Positions 26,918 through 35,650 of a DNA stretch of 64,000 nt are shown piece after piece. Each line of letters begins with the position of its first letter. The first letter of the stretch is position 1. The DNA comes from Variovorax beijingensis (GTDB taxonomy: Bacteria; Pseudomonadota; Gammaproteobacteria; Burkholderiales; Burkholderiaceae_C), in NCBI RefSeq assembly GCF_003951285.1, contig NZ_RXFQ01000014.1, positions 62,001-126,000 of the forward strand, in the 5' to 3' direction. Below the pieces are notes generated by a model. It was not told the origin of the DNA and did not search any database. It saw nothing but the letters and a program-made list of their open reading frames with translations. A program made the translations under genes and the position numbers.

Positions 26918-27582
26918 GGCCGTGGTCGCCGCGGGGCAGGGGCATCGTCGGCGTACATCGGAAGCGCGGTGCCCGCGAATGCCTCGAGCACCGAGCCGAG
27001 GTTGCCGCAACCGTGAAGCGCGGCGACGATCGTGCGGAACAGCGGCTTGTACGGTTCCTCGGCTTCATGGCCCGCGAGCGGATCGCGGTTCATGAGGAAG
27101 GCGGCGTCGAGCTCGGCCCATTCGCCGGCGCTCAGCACCGATTCGGCGAGCGGCAGAATCTGCGTTTCCTCGACATGCATGTGGGCCAGGTAGAAGTCGG
27201 CGTAGTGCCGCATCAGCTGCTCGAATTTGTCGCGCCGCATCTCGCACTGGGCGGTGCCGCTCATCGTGCGGAACCCCAGCAGCGCATGCTCGAGTTCGCG
27301 GATGGCGCACTCGCCGTGTGCATGCTCGCGCTCGAGCCGGTCGAGTACTGCATCGGTCTGCACGCTGCGTCCGCGCAGCTTCGGAAACAGCAGCCGGCTT
27401 TCCTTCGGATGATGCAGCTTCTCCGGGAACTCGTCGACGTAGAACAGCATGGCCTGCAGGGCGTCGAAGTCGGGCAGGGTGCCGTGCCGCCGGTGTTCGC
27501 GCAGGAGCAGCGTGATCGAGCGCAGCATGGCCGACAGGGCGCGGTGCTCGTGGCGGATGATGGTCAGGCTGTCGTGGGTCAT
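26914..27582 (-). CDS. Hemerythrin HHE-domain protein
   Basis: A 222-residue protein. ATG 27582 is preceded by AGGAGG. Histidines and glutamates follow the HHE pattern: IIRHEHRALSAML, EFPEKLHHPKESRLLFPKL, LEREHAHGE, HYADFYLAHMHVEETQILPLAE. These would carry a non-heme di-iron centre that binds O2 or NO; relatives (YtfE/DnrN type) help repair Fe-S clusters damaged by NO, but the ScdA N-domain is missing here. It lies 32 bp after the OsmC gene and is probably cotranscribed. Confidence 0.86.
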   Translation of the reverse strand: MTHDSLTIIRHEHRALSAMLRSITLLLREHRRHGTLPDFDALQAMLFYVDEFPEKLHHPKESRLLFPKLRGRSVQTDAVLDRLEREHAHGECAIRELEHALLGFRTMSGTAQCEMRRDKFEQLMRHYADFYLAHMHVEETQILPLAESVLSAGEWAELDAAFLMNRDPLAGHEAEEPYKPLFRTIVAALHGCGNLGSVLEAFAGTALPMYADDAPAPRRPRP

Positions 27583-27614
27583 GTGAACCTCCTGCAGGAA
27601 CCAGCGCCCGCTTT

Positions 27615-28070
27615 TCAGCCCGTCAGCAGCGCACCGCTGTCGTCGAGCACGCGCACTTCGACCGGGATGGCGGCGCGCACGCTTTGCGTGACGACGCAGA
27701 AGTCCTCGAACTGGGCCAGGGCCCGGTCGAGCTGCCTGAGCGTCGATGCCGCAACGCCGAGCCGGATGGCGACCTCGATGCCGGCCACGCGCAGCCGGCC
27801 CTGGGCATTGCGCGACAGCGCAGCATCGGCCGTCGTTCGCATGGGCACCGCCTCGTTCCTGAACTTGCGCAGCGAGAACAGCAGGCTGGATGACAGGCAG
27901 TTGGCCACTGCGGCCACCAGCAGCTGCTCCGAGTCGGGGCCGGCCCCCGTTCCCAGCGGCGGCTCCACGTCCGTCAGGAGCGCGGCGGCGCCGGGCTGCC
28001 CGAAATCGACGGCAAACCGGTACCCATCCTGCCATGCCAACGCGACAGTTGATTGGATTTCTGGATTCAT
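27615..28070 (-). CDS. OsmC-family protein
   Basis: A 151-residue protein with the OsmC/Ohr fold: LLTDVEPPLGTGAGPDSEQLLVAAVANCLSSSLLF in part (SEQLLVAAVANCLSSS holds the conserved glutamate and first cysteine) and FEDFCVVTQSVRAAIPVEV (second cysteine). Two redox cysteines suggest thiol-dependent peroxide or sulfur chemistry. ATG 28070 was chosen because the longer in-frame option would begin inside the FNR-type box at 28108-28121; the box centre lies 44.5 bp from this ATG. Leads to the hemerythrin gene. Confidence 0.83.
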   Translation of the reverse strand: MNPEIQSTVALAWQDGYRFAVDFGQPGAAALLTDVEPPLGTGAGPDSEQLLVAAVANCLSSSLLFSLRKFRNEAVPMRTTADAALSRNAQGRLRVAGIEVAIRLGVAASTLRQLDRALAQFEDFCVVTQSVRAAIPVEVRVLDDSGALLTG

Positions 28071-28107
28071 GAGGCCTGCAGTGTCGGGCGCATGTGAACA
28101 CGCGGGC

Positions 28108-28121
28108 TTGACGTGGCGCAA
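28108..28121. promoter_or_regulatory. FNR-type box before osmC-hemerythrin
   Basis: TTGACgtggCGCAA. Same TTGAC/CGCAA half-sites as the box in front of the PEP synthase gene. A weak -10 follows; the predicted transcription start is three bases before the OsmC start codon. Confidence 0.55.
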
Positions 28122-28160
28122 GGGTCGATGAAGGAACGTCCGCCGAGGCGATGCCAGGGC

Positions 28161-28739
28161 TCAGGTACCGCCCATCGTGGTGAGCAGCATCGCCTGCAAC
28201 GCGAAGCGATGGTTCTCCGAGTGCTCGGCGGCATGCTCGCCGAGAAAGTCGATCCGCGCATCCGGACCGATCGCGCAGCCGTGTTCGCGCAGTGTCATCA
28301 GGTCCGCCAGCACCCATGCGGGGTGGTCGATGCCTTCGAGATCGTCGTAGACCGGCACGCCCGCGTGCTGTTCGATCTGCCGCACTTCGGCAGGCGTCAG
28401 GGAGGAACAATCAATCGCGTCGTACAGTCGGCCCAGCATCTGCGAAAGATGGCGGAACTGCGTGCCGCCCGGATCGATCGGGGGACCGAGCCGCACGTGG
28501 GCCACCCGCGCCCCCAGGTCCAGGGCGGCGCGATGAAGCACCGACATCTCCGCGTCGCCCGGGCCCAGGCGCAGCAAGGCGATGTTCTTGCCGGCCAGCG
28601 GCCTGTCGCCGGTGCGGCCCGCGAGCGATGCCGCCTTCAGCCGGCATGCAAGCTCGAGGACGGCCGAAAGGTCGTCGCTCAGGAACCCGTCGGGGCGCAA
28701 GCCGGGACTGTTCAAGCAGGGCAGGGTCGAATGCATCAT
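28161..28739 (-). CDS. Ornithine carbamoyltransferase-like N-domain protein (stand-alone)
   Basis: About 192 residues resembling only the first half of an ornithine/aspartate carbamoyltransferase: SDDLSAVLELACRLKA, GKNIALLRLGPGDAEMSVLHRAALDLGARVAHV (shown in part), LSQMLGRLYDAIDCSSL, and GVPVYDDLEGIDHPAWVLADLMTL, which matches the VPVxNxLtdxxHPcQxLaDllTi region of OTC. The carbamoyl-phosphate signature STRTR is absent (replaced by GPGDAEM), and the ornithine-binding C-domain is missing, so it should not be a carbamoyltransferase. Starts GTG 28742, ATG 28739 and ATG 28736 are possible. FNR box at 28773-28786 with TAGGCT as -10 predicts a transcript beginning at the start codon. Confidence 0.65.
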   Translation of the reverse strand: MMHSTLPCLNSPGLRPDGFLSDDLSAVLELACRLKAASLAGRTGDRPLAGKNIALLRLGPGDAEMSVLHRAALDLGARVAHVRLGPPIDPGGTQFRHLSQMLGRLYDAIDCSSLTPAEVRQIEQHAGVPVYDDLEGIDHPAWVLADLMTLREHGCAIGPDARIDFLGEHAAEHSENHRFALQAMLLTTMGGT

Positions 28740-28772
28740 CACCGCAGCCTATCGGCGGCGGAACCGCAATCC

Positions 28773-28786
28773 TTGATGGCCGTCAA
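28773..28786. promoter_or_regulatory. FNR box before the OTC-like gene
   Basis: TTGATggccGTCAA, one mismatch. On the minus strand a TAGGCT -10 (28751-28746) sits at class II distance. Divergent from the exporter operon, which has its own box at 28898. Confidence 0.7.
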
Positions 28787-28897
28787 CTCCGCGCGACGAC
28801 GGGAATGAATGTCACAGTGCATTCACCCGCCGTTCACCGTGGCGCTGCGCGCCGTGGCTGCGAGTCCTTGGCCGCACGCGCACAGGCTGGCCTGGAG

Positions 28898-28911
28898 TTG
28901 ACGAAGATCAG
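28898..28911. promoter_or_regulatory. FNR-type box before the ABC/FtsX exporter
   Basis: TTGACgaagATCAG, two mismatches. The centre is exactly 41.5 bp from ATG 28946, with CAGGAT (28934-28939) in the -10 position. Confidence 0.55.
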
Positions 28912-28945
28912 GGCCCGCGGCGGCATCGCGCCGCAGGATCGGCGC

Positions 28946-29665
<720 letters not shown>

Positions 29666-29672
29666 CACGGCC

Positions 29673-32063
29673 GTGAGAGCGCTCGACCGCAAGCTGCTGC
29701 GCGACCTGCGCACGATGTGGAGCCAGGTGCTGACGATCGCGCTGGTGGTGGCCAGCGGCGCCGGCGGCTTTCTCACGAGCCTGTCGGCGATCGACTCCCT
29801 GGCCGCCGCCCGCGACGTCTTCTATGCCCAGGGGCGCTTTGCGGACATCTTCATCACGGTCAAGCGCGCGCCGCTCGCGCTCGTCGGCCAGCTGCGCGAC
29901 GTGCCGGGCGTGGCCGAGGTCCAGCCGACCATCGAGCAGATCGTGCGCATCCAGCTGCCCGCGAGCACCGACCCGGTGCTCGGCCAGCTGATCGGCATCG
30001 ACCGGAGCGTGCCGCCGCGCCTGAACCAGGTGAGCATCGTGGCCGGCCGCGGGCTGTTCGATGGCGCCGCCGCCCGGGGGGGAGGGCTCGAGGCCATCGA
30101 TGCGCTGGTGTCGCTGGGCTTTGCACAGGCGCGCGGCCTGAAGCCCGGCGACACCTTCGGCGCGCTGCTCAACGGCCGGCAGCGGCAGCTGCGCGTCGTC
30201 GGAACCGCCGTGTCGCCGGAGTTCGTGTTCGCGGGGCTGTGGGGCATGCCGGACCAGCGCGGGTTCGGCATCTTCTGGGTCGACCAGGAGGTGCTGGCGG
30301 GCGCCTACGACATGGAAGGCGCGTTCAACACGCTCGCGGTGCGGCTCGCCCCGGCCGCGGTGCGGCGCGTCTCCGACGCCGAGGTGGCCGATGCGCTGGC
30401 ACAGCCGCTGGTGCGCTTCGGCGGCGCCGCGCCGCGCACGCGCGAGGAGCAGGTATCGCACGCCATGCTCGACAACGAGATCAAGGAGCAGCGGGTGCTC
30501 GGCATCATGCTGCCGTCCATCTTTCTCGGCGTGGCGGCGTTCCTGCTGAACGTGGTGCTGGCGCGGCTGATTGCCACGCAGCGCGAGCAGATCGCCGCGC
30601 TGAAGGCGCTGGGCTATGCGAACCGCACCATCGCCGCCCACTTCCTGAGCCTGGTGCTCGTGATCGTCGCGCTGGGCCTGGCCCTGGGCGTCGCGCTGGG
30701 CGACTGGCTGGGCGCTCGCCTGGTCGGCCTCTATGCGGAGGTCTTTCACTTTGCGGATTTCGAGCACCGCATGGATCCGCGGCTGGTGCTGCTGGCGGCC
30801 GGGGTGACGCTGGCAACGGCGCTGCTGGGAACGCTCTCGGCCATTGCGGCCACCGTTCGGCTGACGCCGGCCGAGGCCATGCGGCCGCCGGCGCCGGGGA
30901 GCTACCGCCGCACGCTGGCCGAGCGCCTGGGCATCACGCGCCTGAGTCCGGCCGTGCGCATGATTCTTCGCAACATGGAACGCCGCCCGGTGCGCACGGG
31001 CCTGTCGATCGGCGGCGTTGCGGCGGCCGTGGCGATCGTGGTGATGGGCAACTTCTTCCGCGACGCCATCGACGTGATCGTCGACAGCACCTTCACCTTG
31101 TCGATGCGCAGCAATGTCTCCGTCTGGCTCGTGGAGCCGGCGGACAATGCCGTGGCGCTGCAGCTCGCGCGCCTGCCCGGCGTGCTCGCGCACGAGTCGC
31201 TGCGCGATGTGCAGGTGACGCTGGTCAACGGCCACCTGCGCAAGCGCCTGCAGGTCCGGGGCGGCCCGGTGCGCAGCGGACTGCTGCGCATCGTGGATGT
31301 CAACGGCCGGCAATCGATTCCGCACGGCGACGGCCTGCTGCTGACCGACCGGCTGGCCGAGAAGCTGGGCCTGCGCGTGGGCGACGTGGTGCGCGTCGAG
31401 GTGCACGAGGGCCGCCGGCGCGCCTTCGAGGCGCGGGTGGACGGCACGGTGCGCGAGATGATGGGATTGAACGCCTACATGAACCGCGAGGCCCTGAACC
31501 GCGCGCTGGGCGAGGGCGACATCGCCACCGGTTTCCTGCTCGCGCTGGAGCAGGGCAGCGAGGCGCGGCTGCTGCAGGCGGTCCAGGCGCTGCCGCGCGC
31601 GGCCGGGGCGTTCAGCAAGGCGGCGATGTTGCGCAACATGCAGGAGGTGACGGCGCGCAACATCCTCATCATGAGCACGGTGCTCACGCTGTTTGCCGCG
31701 GTGATCGCCGTGGGCGTGGTCTACAACAACGCGCGCATCGCGCTGGCCGAGCGTGCCTGGGAGCTGGCCAGCCTGCGTGTGCTCGGTTTCACGCGTGCGG
31801 AGGTATCGGGCCTGCTGCTGGGCGAGATGGCGATCGGCATCGCCATTGCCCTGCCGCTCGGCATGCTGGCGGGCGATGCCCTGGTCCACCTGATCGCCAT
31901 GCTGCTGAAGTCCGACCAGTTCCTGTTTCCCGTGGTGATCCGGGCGCGGACCTACGCCCTGGCCGGGTTGGCCGTGGTGCTGGCTGCCGCGGCCAGCGCG
32001 CTGATCGTGCGCCGCCGCATCGATCGCATCGACATGGTCTCGGCCCTGAAAACGAGAGAGTGA
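29673..32063 (+). CDS. FtsX-like ABC permease (two FtsX domains)
   Basis: A 796-residue permease with GTG start at 29673, seven bases after the ATPase stop. A first helix at residues ~15-35, a large periplasmic region, then three helices (FLGVAAFLLNVVLARLIATQREQIAALKALGY in part), a second N-terminal helix, a second periplasmic region and three final helices (LAERAWELASLRVLGFTRAEVSGL in part). This duplicated layout is that of FtsX/MacB-like permeases of the DevC/LolCE-related export systems, which use mechanotransmission rather than substrate passage. Confidence 0.88.
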   Translation: MRALDRKLLRDLRTMWSQVLTIALVVASGAGGFLTSLSAIDSLAAARDVFYAQGRFADIFITVKRAPLALVGQLRDVPGVAEVQPTIEQIVRIQLPASTDPVLGQLIGIDRSVPPRLNQVSIVAGRGLFDGAAARGGGLEAIDALVSLGFAQARGLKPGDTFGALLNGRQRQLRVVGTAVSPEFVFAGLWGMPDQRGFGIFWVDQEVLAGAYDMEGAFNTLAVRLAPAAVRRVSDAEVADALAQPLVRFGGAAPRTREEQVSHAMLDNEIKEQRVLGIMLPSIFLGVAAFLLNVVLARLIATQREQIAALKALGYANRTIAAHFLSLVLVIVALGLALGVALGDWLGARLVGLYAEVFHFADFEHRMDPRLVLLAAGVTLATALLGTLSAIAATVRLTPAEAMRPPAPGSYRRTLAERLGITRLSPAVRMILRNMERRPVRTGLSIGGVAAAVAIVVMGNFFRDAIDVIVDSTFTLSMRSNVSVWLVEPADNAVALQLARLPGVLAHESLRDVQVTLVNGHLRKRLQVRGGPVRSGLLRIVDVNGRQSIPHGDGLLLTDRLAEKLGLRVGDVVRVEVHEGRRRAFEARVDGTVREMMGLNAYMNREALNRALGEGDIATGFLLALEQGSEARLLQAVQALPRAAGAFSKAAMLRNMQEVTARNILIMSTVLTLFAAVIAVGVVYNNARIALAERAWELASLRVLGFTRAEVSGLLLGEMAIGIAIALPLGMLAGDALVHLIAMLLKSDQFLFPVVIRARTYALAGLAVVLAAAASALIVRRRIDRIDMVSALKTRE

Positions 32064-32070
32064 AGCCGTG

Positions 32071-33273
32071 ATGACCTCGAAAAAAACCTTGTGGATATCG
32101 ATCTCGGCGGGTGCGGCCCTCTCGGCTGTGCTGCTCTGGGCCTTTGCGCCCAGGCCGCTGGCCGTGGAGGTGGCGCGCGCCAGCTTGGGCCCGTACGAAC
32201 AGGCCATCCTCGAAGACGGCAGGACGCGCCTGCGCGACCGCTATGCCCTGAGCGCGCCGCTGACCGGCCGGCTGGCCCGCATCGCGCTGCGCGAAGGAGA
32301 TGCGGTGGAGGCGGGCGCCGTGGTTGCGACCATCACGCCGGCGCTTTCGCCCATGCTCGATGAGCGCACACGGCGCGAGCAGTCCGCCCGCGCCGAAGCC
32401 GCCGAGGCGGCGGTGCGCAGGGCCGAGGCCGGCGTGCAGCGCGCGCGCGTCGCCGTGGAGCAGGCGCGCATCGAGCTGCGGCGCAACGAGCAGCTGGCGC
32501 AGCAGCACTTCATTTCGCCGGCCAAGGTCGACACCGACCGGCTCACGCTCGAGGCCGCGCAGATGGAACTCGAGGCGGCCGTGCAGTCGCGCCAGGTCGC
32601 GGGGCACGAGCGCGACACCGCGCGTGCCGCCTTGATCGCCATCCGCACACCCGGCTCCGGCGAGGGAAGCTTTGCGCTGCGCTCCCCGGTGAGCGGGCGC
32701 GTCCTGCGCGTGGCACAGACCAGCGAGGCGACGGTGGCGCTCGGCGCGCCGCTGATCGACATCGGCGACACCGCGCGGCTGGAGATCGTGGTCGAGCTGC
32801 TGACCACCGATGCGCTGCAGGCGCTGCCTGGCGCCCCGGTGCGCATCGAGCGCTGGGGCGGCGAGGGCGTGCTGGAGGGCCGTGTGCGCCGCGTCGAGCC
32901 GGCCGCGTTCACCAAGGTGTCGGCGCTGGGCATCGAGGAGCAGCGCGTGAACGTCCTGATCGACCTGGTCGGGCCGCCCGATCTGTGGCGGGCGCTGGGC
33001 GATGGCTACCGGGTGGGGGTGCGCATCGTGACGCTGTCGCGCGCCTCGGTCCTGCGGGTGCCGGTGAGCGCGGTCTTTCCGCAGCCCGGCGGCGGCATGG
33101 CCGTGTTCGTGGCGAAGGCGGGAAGAGCGCAGCTTGCGCCGGTCGAGTTCGGCGGACGCAACGGCAGCGAGGCCTGGGTGCGCGGGGGGATTGCCGAGGG
33201 GGCCGAGGTGATCGTCTATCCGGCGGCGACGCTGCGCGACGGCATGCGCGTCAAGGTGCGTGCGGTGCGCTGA
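32071..33273 (+). CDS. HlyD/MacA-type periplasmic adaptor protein
   Basis: About 400 residues. N-terminal membrane anchor (residues ~8-28), barrel-sandwich halves (GRLARIALREGDAVEAGAVVATI in part and SGRVLRVAQTSEATVALGAPL in part) flanking an alpha-helical hairpin rich in Ala/Glu/Arg (residues ~90-190). Starts at GTG 32068 or ATG 32071. With the ATPase and FtsX permease it forms a tripartite exporter of the MacAB/DevBCA type; no outer-membrane channel gene is nearby. FNR control suggests export of something made at low oxygen. Confidence 0.87.
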   Translation: MTSKKTLWISISAGAALSAVLLWAFAPRPLAVEVARASLGPYEQAILEDGRTRLRDRYALSAPLTGRLARIALREGDAVEAGAVVATITPALSPMLDERTRREQSARAEAAEAAVRRAEAGVQRARVAVEQARIELRRNEQLAQQHFISPAKVDTDRLTLEAAQMELEAAVQSRQVAGHERDTARAALIAIRTPGSGEGSFALRSPVSGRVLRVAQTSEATVALGAPLIDIGDTARLEIVVELLTTDALQALPGAPVRIERWGGEGVLEGRVRRVEPAAFTKVSALGIEEQRVNVLIDLVGPPDLWRALGDGYRVGVRIVTLSRASVLRVPVSAVFPQPGGGMAVFVAKAGRAQLAPVEFGGRNGSEAWVRGGIAEGAEVIVYPAATLRDGMRVKVRAVR

Positions 33274-33287
33274 GGCTTCGCCGGCAC

Positions 33288-33325
33288 CTGGCCGAACGCC
33301 GGCAAGAGCGCCGGCGTTCGGCCAG
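33288..33325. terminator. Bidirectional hairpin between exporter operon and hsp20
   Basis: Perfect 16-bp inverted repeat (33288-33303 with 33310-33325) and a 6-nt loop, between two convergent genes. No strong T-run on either side, so it may act as a weak terminator or RNA 3' stabiliser for both mRNAs. Confidence 0.65.
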
Positions 33326-33329
33326 CCGC

Positions 33330-33752
33330 CTACTGGATCTGGAGGGTGCTGCGGCCGGTGCCTTCCCGCTTGGGAAGCGTCAGGCGCAGCACGCCATCCT
33401 CGAGCTTGGCCACTGCGGTCTTCTCGTCGACTTCGGTGGCCAGCGAGAAGCCGCGCGACACGCTGCCCCGGTAGGTTTCGGTGACCAGGGCGCGGCCATG
33501 CTTCTTTTCCTGGTCCTTCTTGATCTCGGCGGAGATCGACACATAGTTGCCGTCGATCGAGACGCGGACGTCTTCCTTCTTCGCGCCGGGAATCTCGGCC
33601 GTGACAAGGTATTCCTTGTCGTTCTCGTTCACGTCGACACGAATGTCGGCCGGCAGGTCGATGTCGTCCATCAGCTGCAGGGGCCGTGCCCAGCGGCGCA
33701 GCATGTCGGGAAACAGGTTTTCGAGCCGGTCAAGGCGAGTGAGTGCGTTCAT
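33330..33752 (-). CDS. hsp20: Small heat-shock protein (Hsp20/alpha-crystallin)
   Basis: A 140-residue holdase. Start ATG 33752 has GGAG nine bases upstream (an upstream in-frame ATG has none). The alpha-crystallin domain spans residues ~40-130: DIRVDVNENDKEYLVTAEIPG in part, GNYVSISAEI, RGSVSRGFSLATEVD, and LEDGVLRLTLPK ending near the C-terminal IQ. FNR box 33853-33866 with an excellent TAGAGT -10 (33830-33825) predicts a start near 33818. Hsp20 under low-oxygen control is a feature shared with anoxic-persistence regulons. Confidence 0.94.
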   Translation of the reverse strand: MNALTRLDRLENLFPDMLRRWARPLQLMDDIDLPADIRVDVNENDKEYLVTAEIPGAKKEDVRVSIDGNYVSISAEIKKDQEKKHGRALVTETYRGSVSRGFSLATEVDEKTAVAKLEDGVLRLTLPKREGTGRSTLQIQ

Positions 33753-33852
33753 CGGTTTGCTCCACAAGGTTGGTTGGAATTCGCACCATTCCTGCCCTCG
33801 AGCCGGGCAGCGGCGCGAGATTCCACTCTAGGCATCCGAGCACCGTCGCTTT

Positions 33853-33866
33853 TTGCGCTGGATCAA
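33853..33866. promoter_or_regulatory. FNR-type box for hsp20
   Basis: TTGCGctggATCAA, the asymmetric form seen repeatedly in this window. TAGAGT on the minus strand lies at -12 to -7 of the predicted start, exactly class II spacing. Confidence 0.75.
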
Positions 33867-33908
33867 TCCCGGCTGCAACGGTCTGATGCGCCCGCGCAGC
33901 GTGTGCGA

Positions 33909-33922
33909 TTGATGCATGTCAA
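33909..33922. promoter_or_regulatory. FNR box before the adenylate-forming enzyme
   Basis: TTGATgcatGTCAA, one mismatch. It lies 79 bp upstream of ATG 34001 on the plus strand. The -10 region is weak. Confidence 0.65.
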
Positions 33923-34000
33923 TGCATGGGTGCATGATGCGCGCAAGCTCGCTGTTCCAAGGAACCGCCATGCGCCTCGCCCACTCCGGAAACGCCCCCC

Positions 34001-35392
34001 ATGCTGCCCGTCCTTGATCCGTGGCGGGCGTGCGCTGCCGCAGCGGATGTGTCCCTGGCCGCGGGCGCTTCCGACGAAGCGCTTCGGCATCGCCGCGCCA
34101 GCCGCCTGGCGTCTCTCTTCTCGGCCGCCGCCGCGGGATCGGCCCTGTACCGGCGCGTGTTCGCCGGCCGCGATCCGACGCGCATCGGGCTGGAAGCGCT
34201 GCCCGTCGCGCACAAGAAGGAACTGATGCGCGACTTCAAGTCCTGGGTGGCCGACCCGGCACTCGACCTGGGCCGCCTGCGCGGCTTCGTCGCGGACCGC
34301 GCGAACATCGCCGAGCCCTGGCTCGGCCGCTACATGGTCTGGGAGAGTTCGGGCAGCACCGGCGAGCCGGGCATCTTCGTCCAGGACGCGGCGGCCATGG
34401 CGGTCTACGACGCCCTGGAGGCCCTGCGCCGGCCGGTGCTTCAGCCGCTCCAGCGGTGGCTGGACCCGTGGGGGCTGACCGAGCGCGTCGCCTTCGTCGG
34501 CGCGACGGGCGGCCATTTCGCAAGCACGGTGTCGGTGGAACGCCTGCGCCGGCTCCAGCCCGGTCTGGCGGACCGTCTGCGCGGCTTCTCCTTCCTGCAG
34601 CCGATCGACGCACTGGTCGCGCAGCTGAATGCGTTCCGCCCGACGGTGCTCGCCACCTATCCGAGCGCGGCGGTGCTGCTGGCGCAGGAGCGGCGCTGCG
34701 GGCGATTGAAGGTGCCGCTGCAGGAGATCTGGACCGGCGGCGAAGGCTTTTCCCGCACCAGGCGCGCCTTCGTCCGGAACGCGTTCGAGTGTCCGGTCGC
34801 CAACAGCTACGGCGCTTCGGAGTTCCTGTCGCTGGCCTTCGAGTGCAGCCTCGGCGTGCTGCATCTGAACAGCGACTGGGCGATTCTCGAGCCGGTCGAT
34901 GCGCACGGCGCGGCCGTGCCGCCGGGCCGCCCGGGCACGACGACCCTGCTGACCAATCTGGCCAATCACGTGCAGCCACTGATCCGCTACGACCTGGGCG
35001 ACCGCGTCACGCTGCTGGCGTCGCGCTGTGCATGCGGCTCGCGGCTTCCGGCGATCGAGGTCGAGGGGCGCGACGACGACACGCTCGTCTTTCGCGGCGC
35101 CAGCGGCGCGCCGCCCGTGAAGATCGTTCCGCTGGCGGTGAGCACCGTGCTCGAGGAGGAGGCGGGCCTGTTCGATTTCCAGCTGGTGCAGCAGGGCCCC
35201 GGCGAGCTGCTGCTGCGAACCGGCCGAAGCGGCGCGGACACGCAAGCGGCGCTGGAGAAGGCGAGCCGGGTGCTCCGGGACTTCCTGGCGGCGCAGGGGG
35301 CGGTCGGCGTGCGCATCCGGTGCCGTGTCGGCGAGAGCGGCTGCTGCGGGCGCAGCGGCAAGACCAGGCGCGTGGTTTCCTCGCTGCGCTGA
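34001..35392 (+). CDS. Phenylacetate-CoA-ligase-like adenylate-forming enzyme
   Basis: A 463-residue member of the ANL superfamily in the PaaK/CapK branch: the phosphate-binding loop ESSGSTGEPGIF, VLATYPSAAVLLAQE, EIWTGGEGFSRTRRAF, NSYGASEFLSLAFEC, and the hinge region DLGDRVTLL followed by a cysteine-bearing CACGSRLPAIEVEGRDDD (in part). It ends with a CoA-ligase-type C-domain and an odd Cys-Cys (GCCGRSG). No phenylacetate genes or acyl carrier are nearby, so the acid it activates is unknown. Placement in an FNR island suggests a function in anaerobic acid or aromatic metabolism, or in modifying a surface product. Confidence 0.75.
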   Translation: MLPVLDPWRACAAAADVSLAAGASDEALRHRRASRLASLFSAAAAGSALYRRVFAGRDPTRIGLEALPVAHKKELMRDFKSWVADPALDLGRLRGFVADRANIAEPWLGRYMVWESSGSTGEPGIFVQDAAAMAVYDALEALRRPVLQPLQRWLDPWGLTERVAFVGATGGHFASTVSVERLRRLQPGLADRLRGFSFLQPIDALVAQLNAFRPTVLATYPSAAVLLAQERRCGRLKVPLQEIWTGGEGFSRTRRAFVRNAFECPVANSYGASEFLSLAFECSLGVLHLNSDWAILEPVDAHGAAVPPGRPGTTTLLTNLANHVQPLIRYDLGDRVTLLASRCACGSRLPAIEVEGRDDDTLVFRGASGAPPVKIVPLAVSTVLEEEAGLFDFQLVQQGPGELLLRTGRSGADTQAALEKASRVLRDFLAAQGAVGVRIRCRVGESGCCGRSGKTRRVVSSLR

Positions 35393-35417
35393 CGTCCCGC
35401 AGGCGAAGTCCCGTGGC

Positions 35418-35602
35418 AAAAAAAGAAGCCCGCCATCCTCGCGGATGGCGGGCTTGGTGAAGGTCCCCGCCCAAGCCCTTCGGCCCAGGCGGTCTGAGGT
35501 TGCCTTCATCCCCACGGTGTCGGAGCGACACCATGAACTCCCCCGAAGGGGAACCCTCACTGCCACCGCTGAATTCCCGGCGTTTGCCTTGGATCCATCG
35601 GC
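35418..35602 (-). ncRNA. Candidate FNR-activated structured small RNA (~185 nt)
   Basis: No protein gene fits here on the minus strand, yet the promoter and terminator parts are complete. The FNR-type box at 35637-35650 is centred 41.5 bp from position 35602, and TACATT (35614-35609) sits in the -10 place. Downstream are compensatory hairpins: a 7-bp perfect stem 35516-35522/35526-35532 with a 3-nt loop, a CCCC-TTCG-GGGG hairpin at 35541-35551, and an intrinsic terminator at 35426-35455 followed by seven U. A stem between 35450-35457 and 35471-35478 would exclude the terminator hairpin. It is convergent to the ligase gene and divergent from the phosphoribosyltransferase gene. No similarity to a known RNA family was recognised. 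Confidence 0.6.
35426..35455 (-). terminator. Intrinsic terminator of the candidate small RNA
   Basis: Perfect 13-bp stem (35426-35438 with 35443-35455), 4-nt loop, followed on the minus strand by C and seven T (complement of A-run 35418-35424). On the plus strand there is no T-run, so it acts on minus-strand transcription. Confidence 0.85.
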
Positions 35603-35636
35603 ACGTCCAATGTAATGCCAGCCGTCGGCGCGCAGC

Positions 35637-35650
35637 TTGATCCAGCGCAA
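35637..35650. promoter_or_regulatory. FNR-type box serving two divergent promoters
   Basis: TTGATccagCGCAA; on the minus strand it reads TTGCGctggATCAA. Plus strand: AATATT (35673-35678) at -12 to -7 of a predicted start at 35685, 42 nt before the phosphoribosyltransferase gene. Minus strand: TACATT (35614-35609) for the candidate small RNA. Confidence 0.75.

Noticed and set aside
35418..35602. Candidate RNA being 6S, tmRNA, SRP RNA or a known riboswitch
   Set aside because: None of the conserved sequence elements of these families that I know is present; listed as unclassified.
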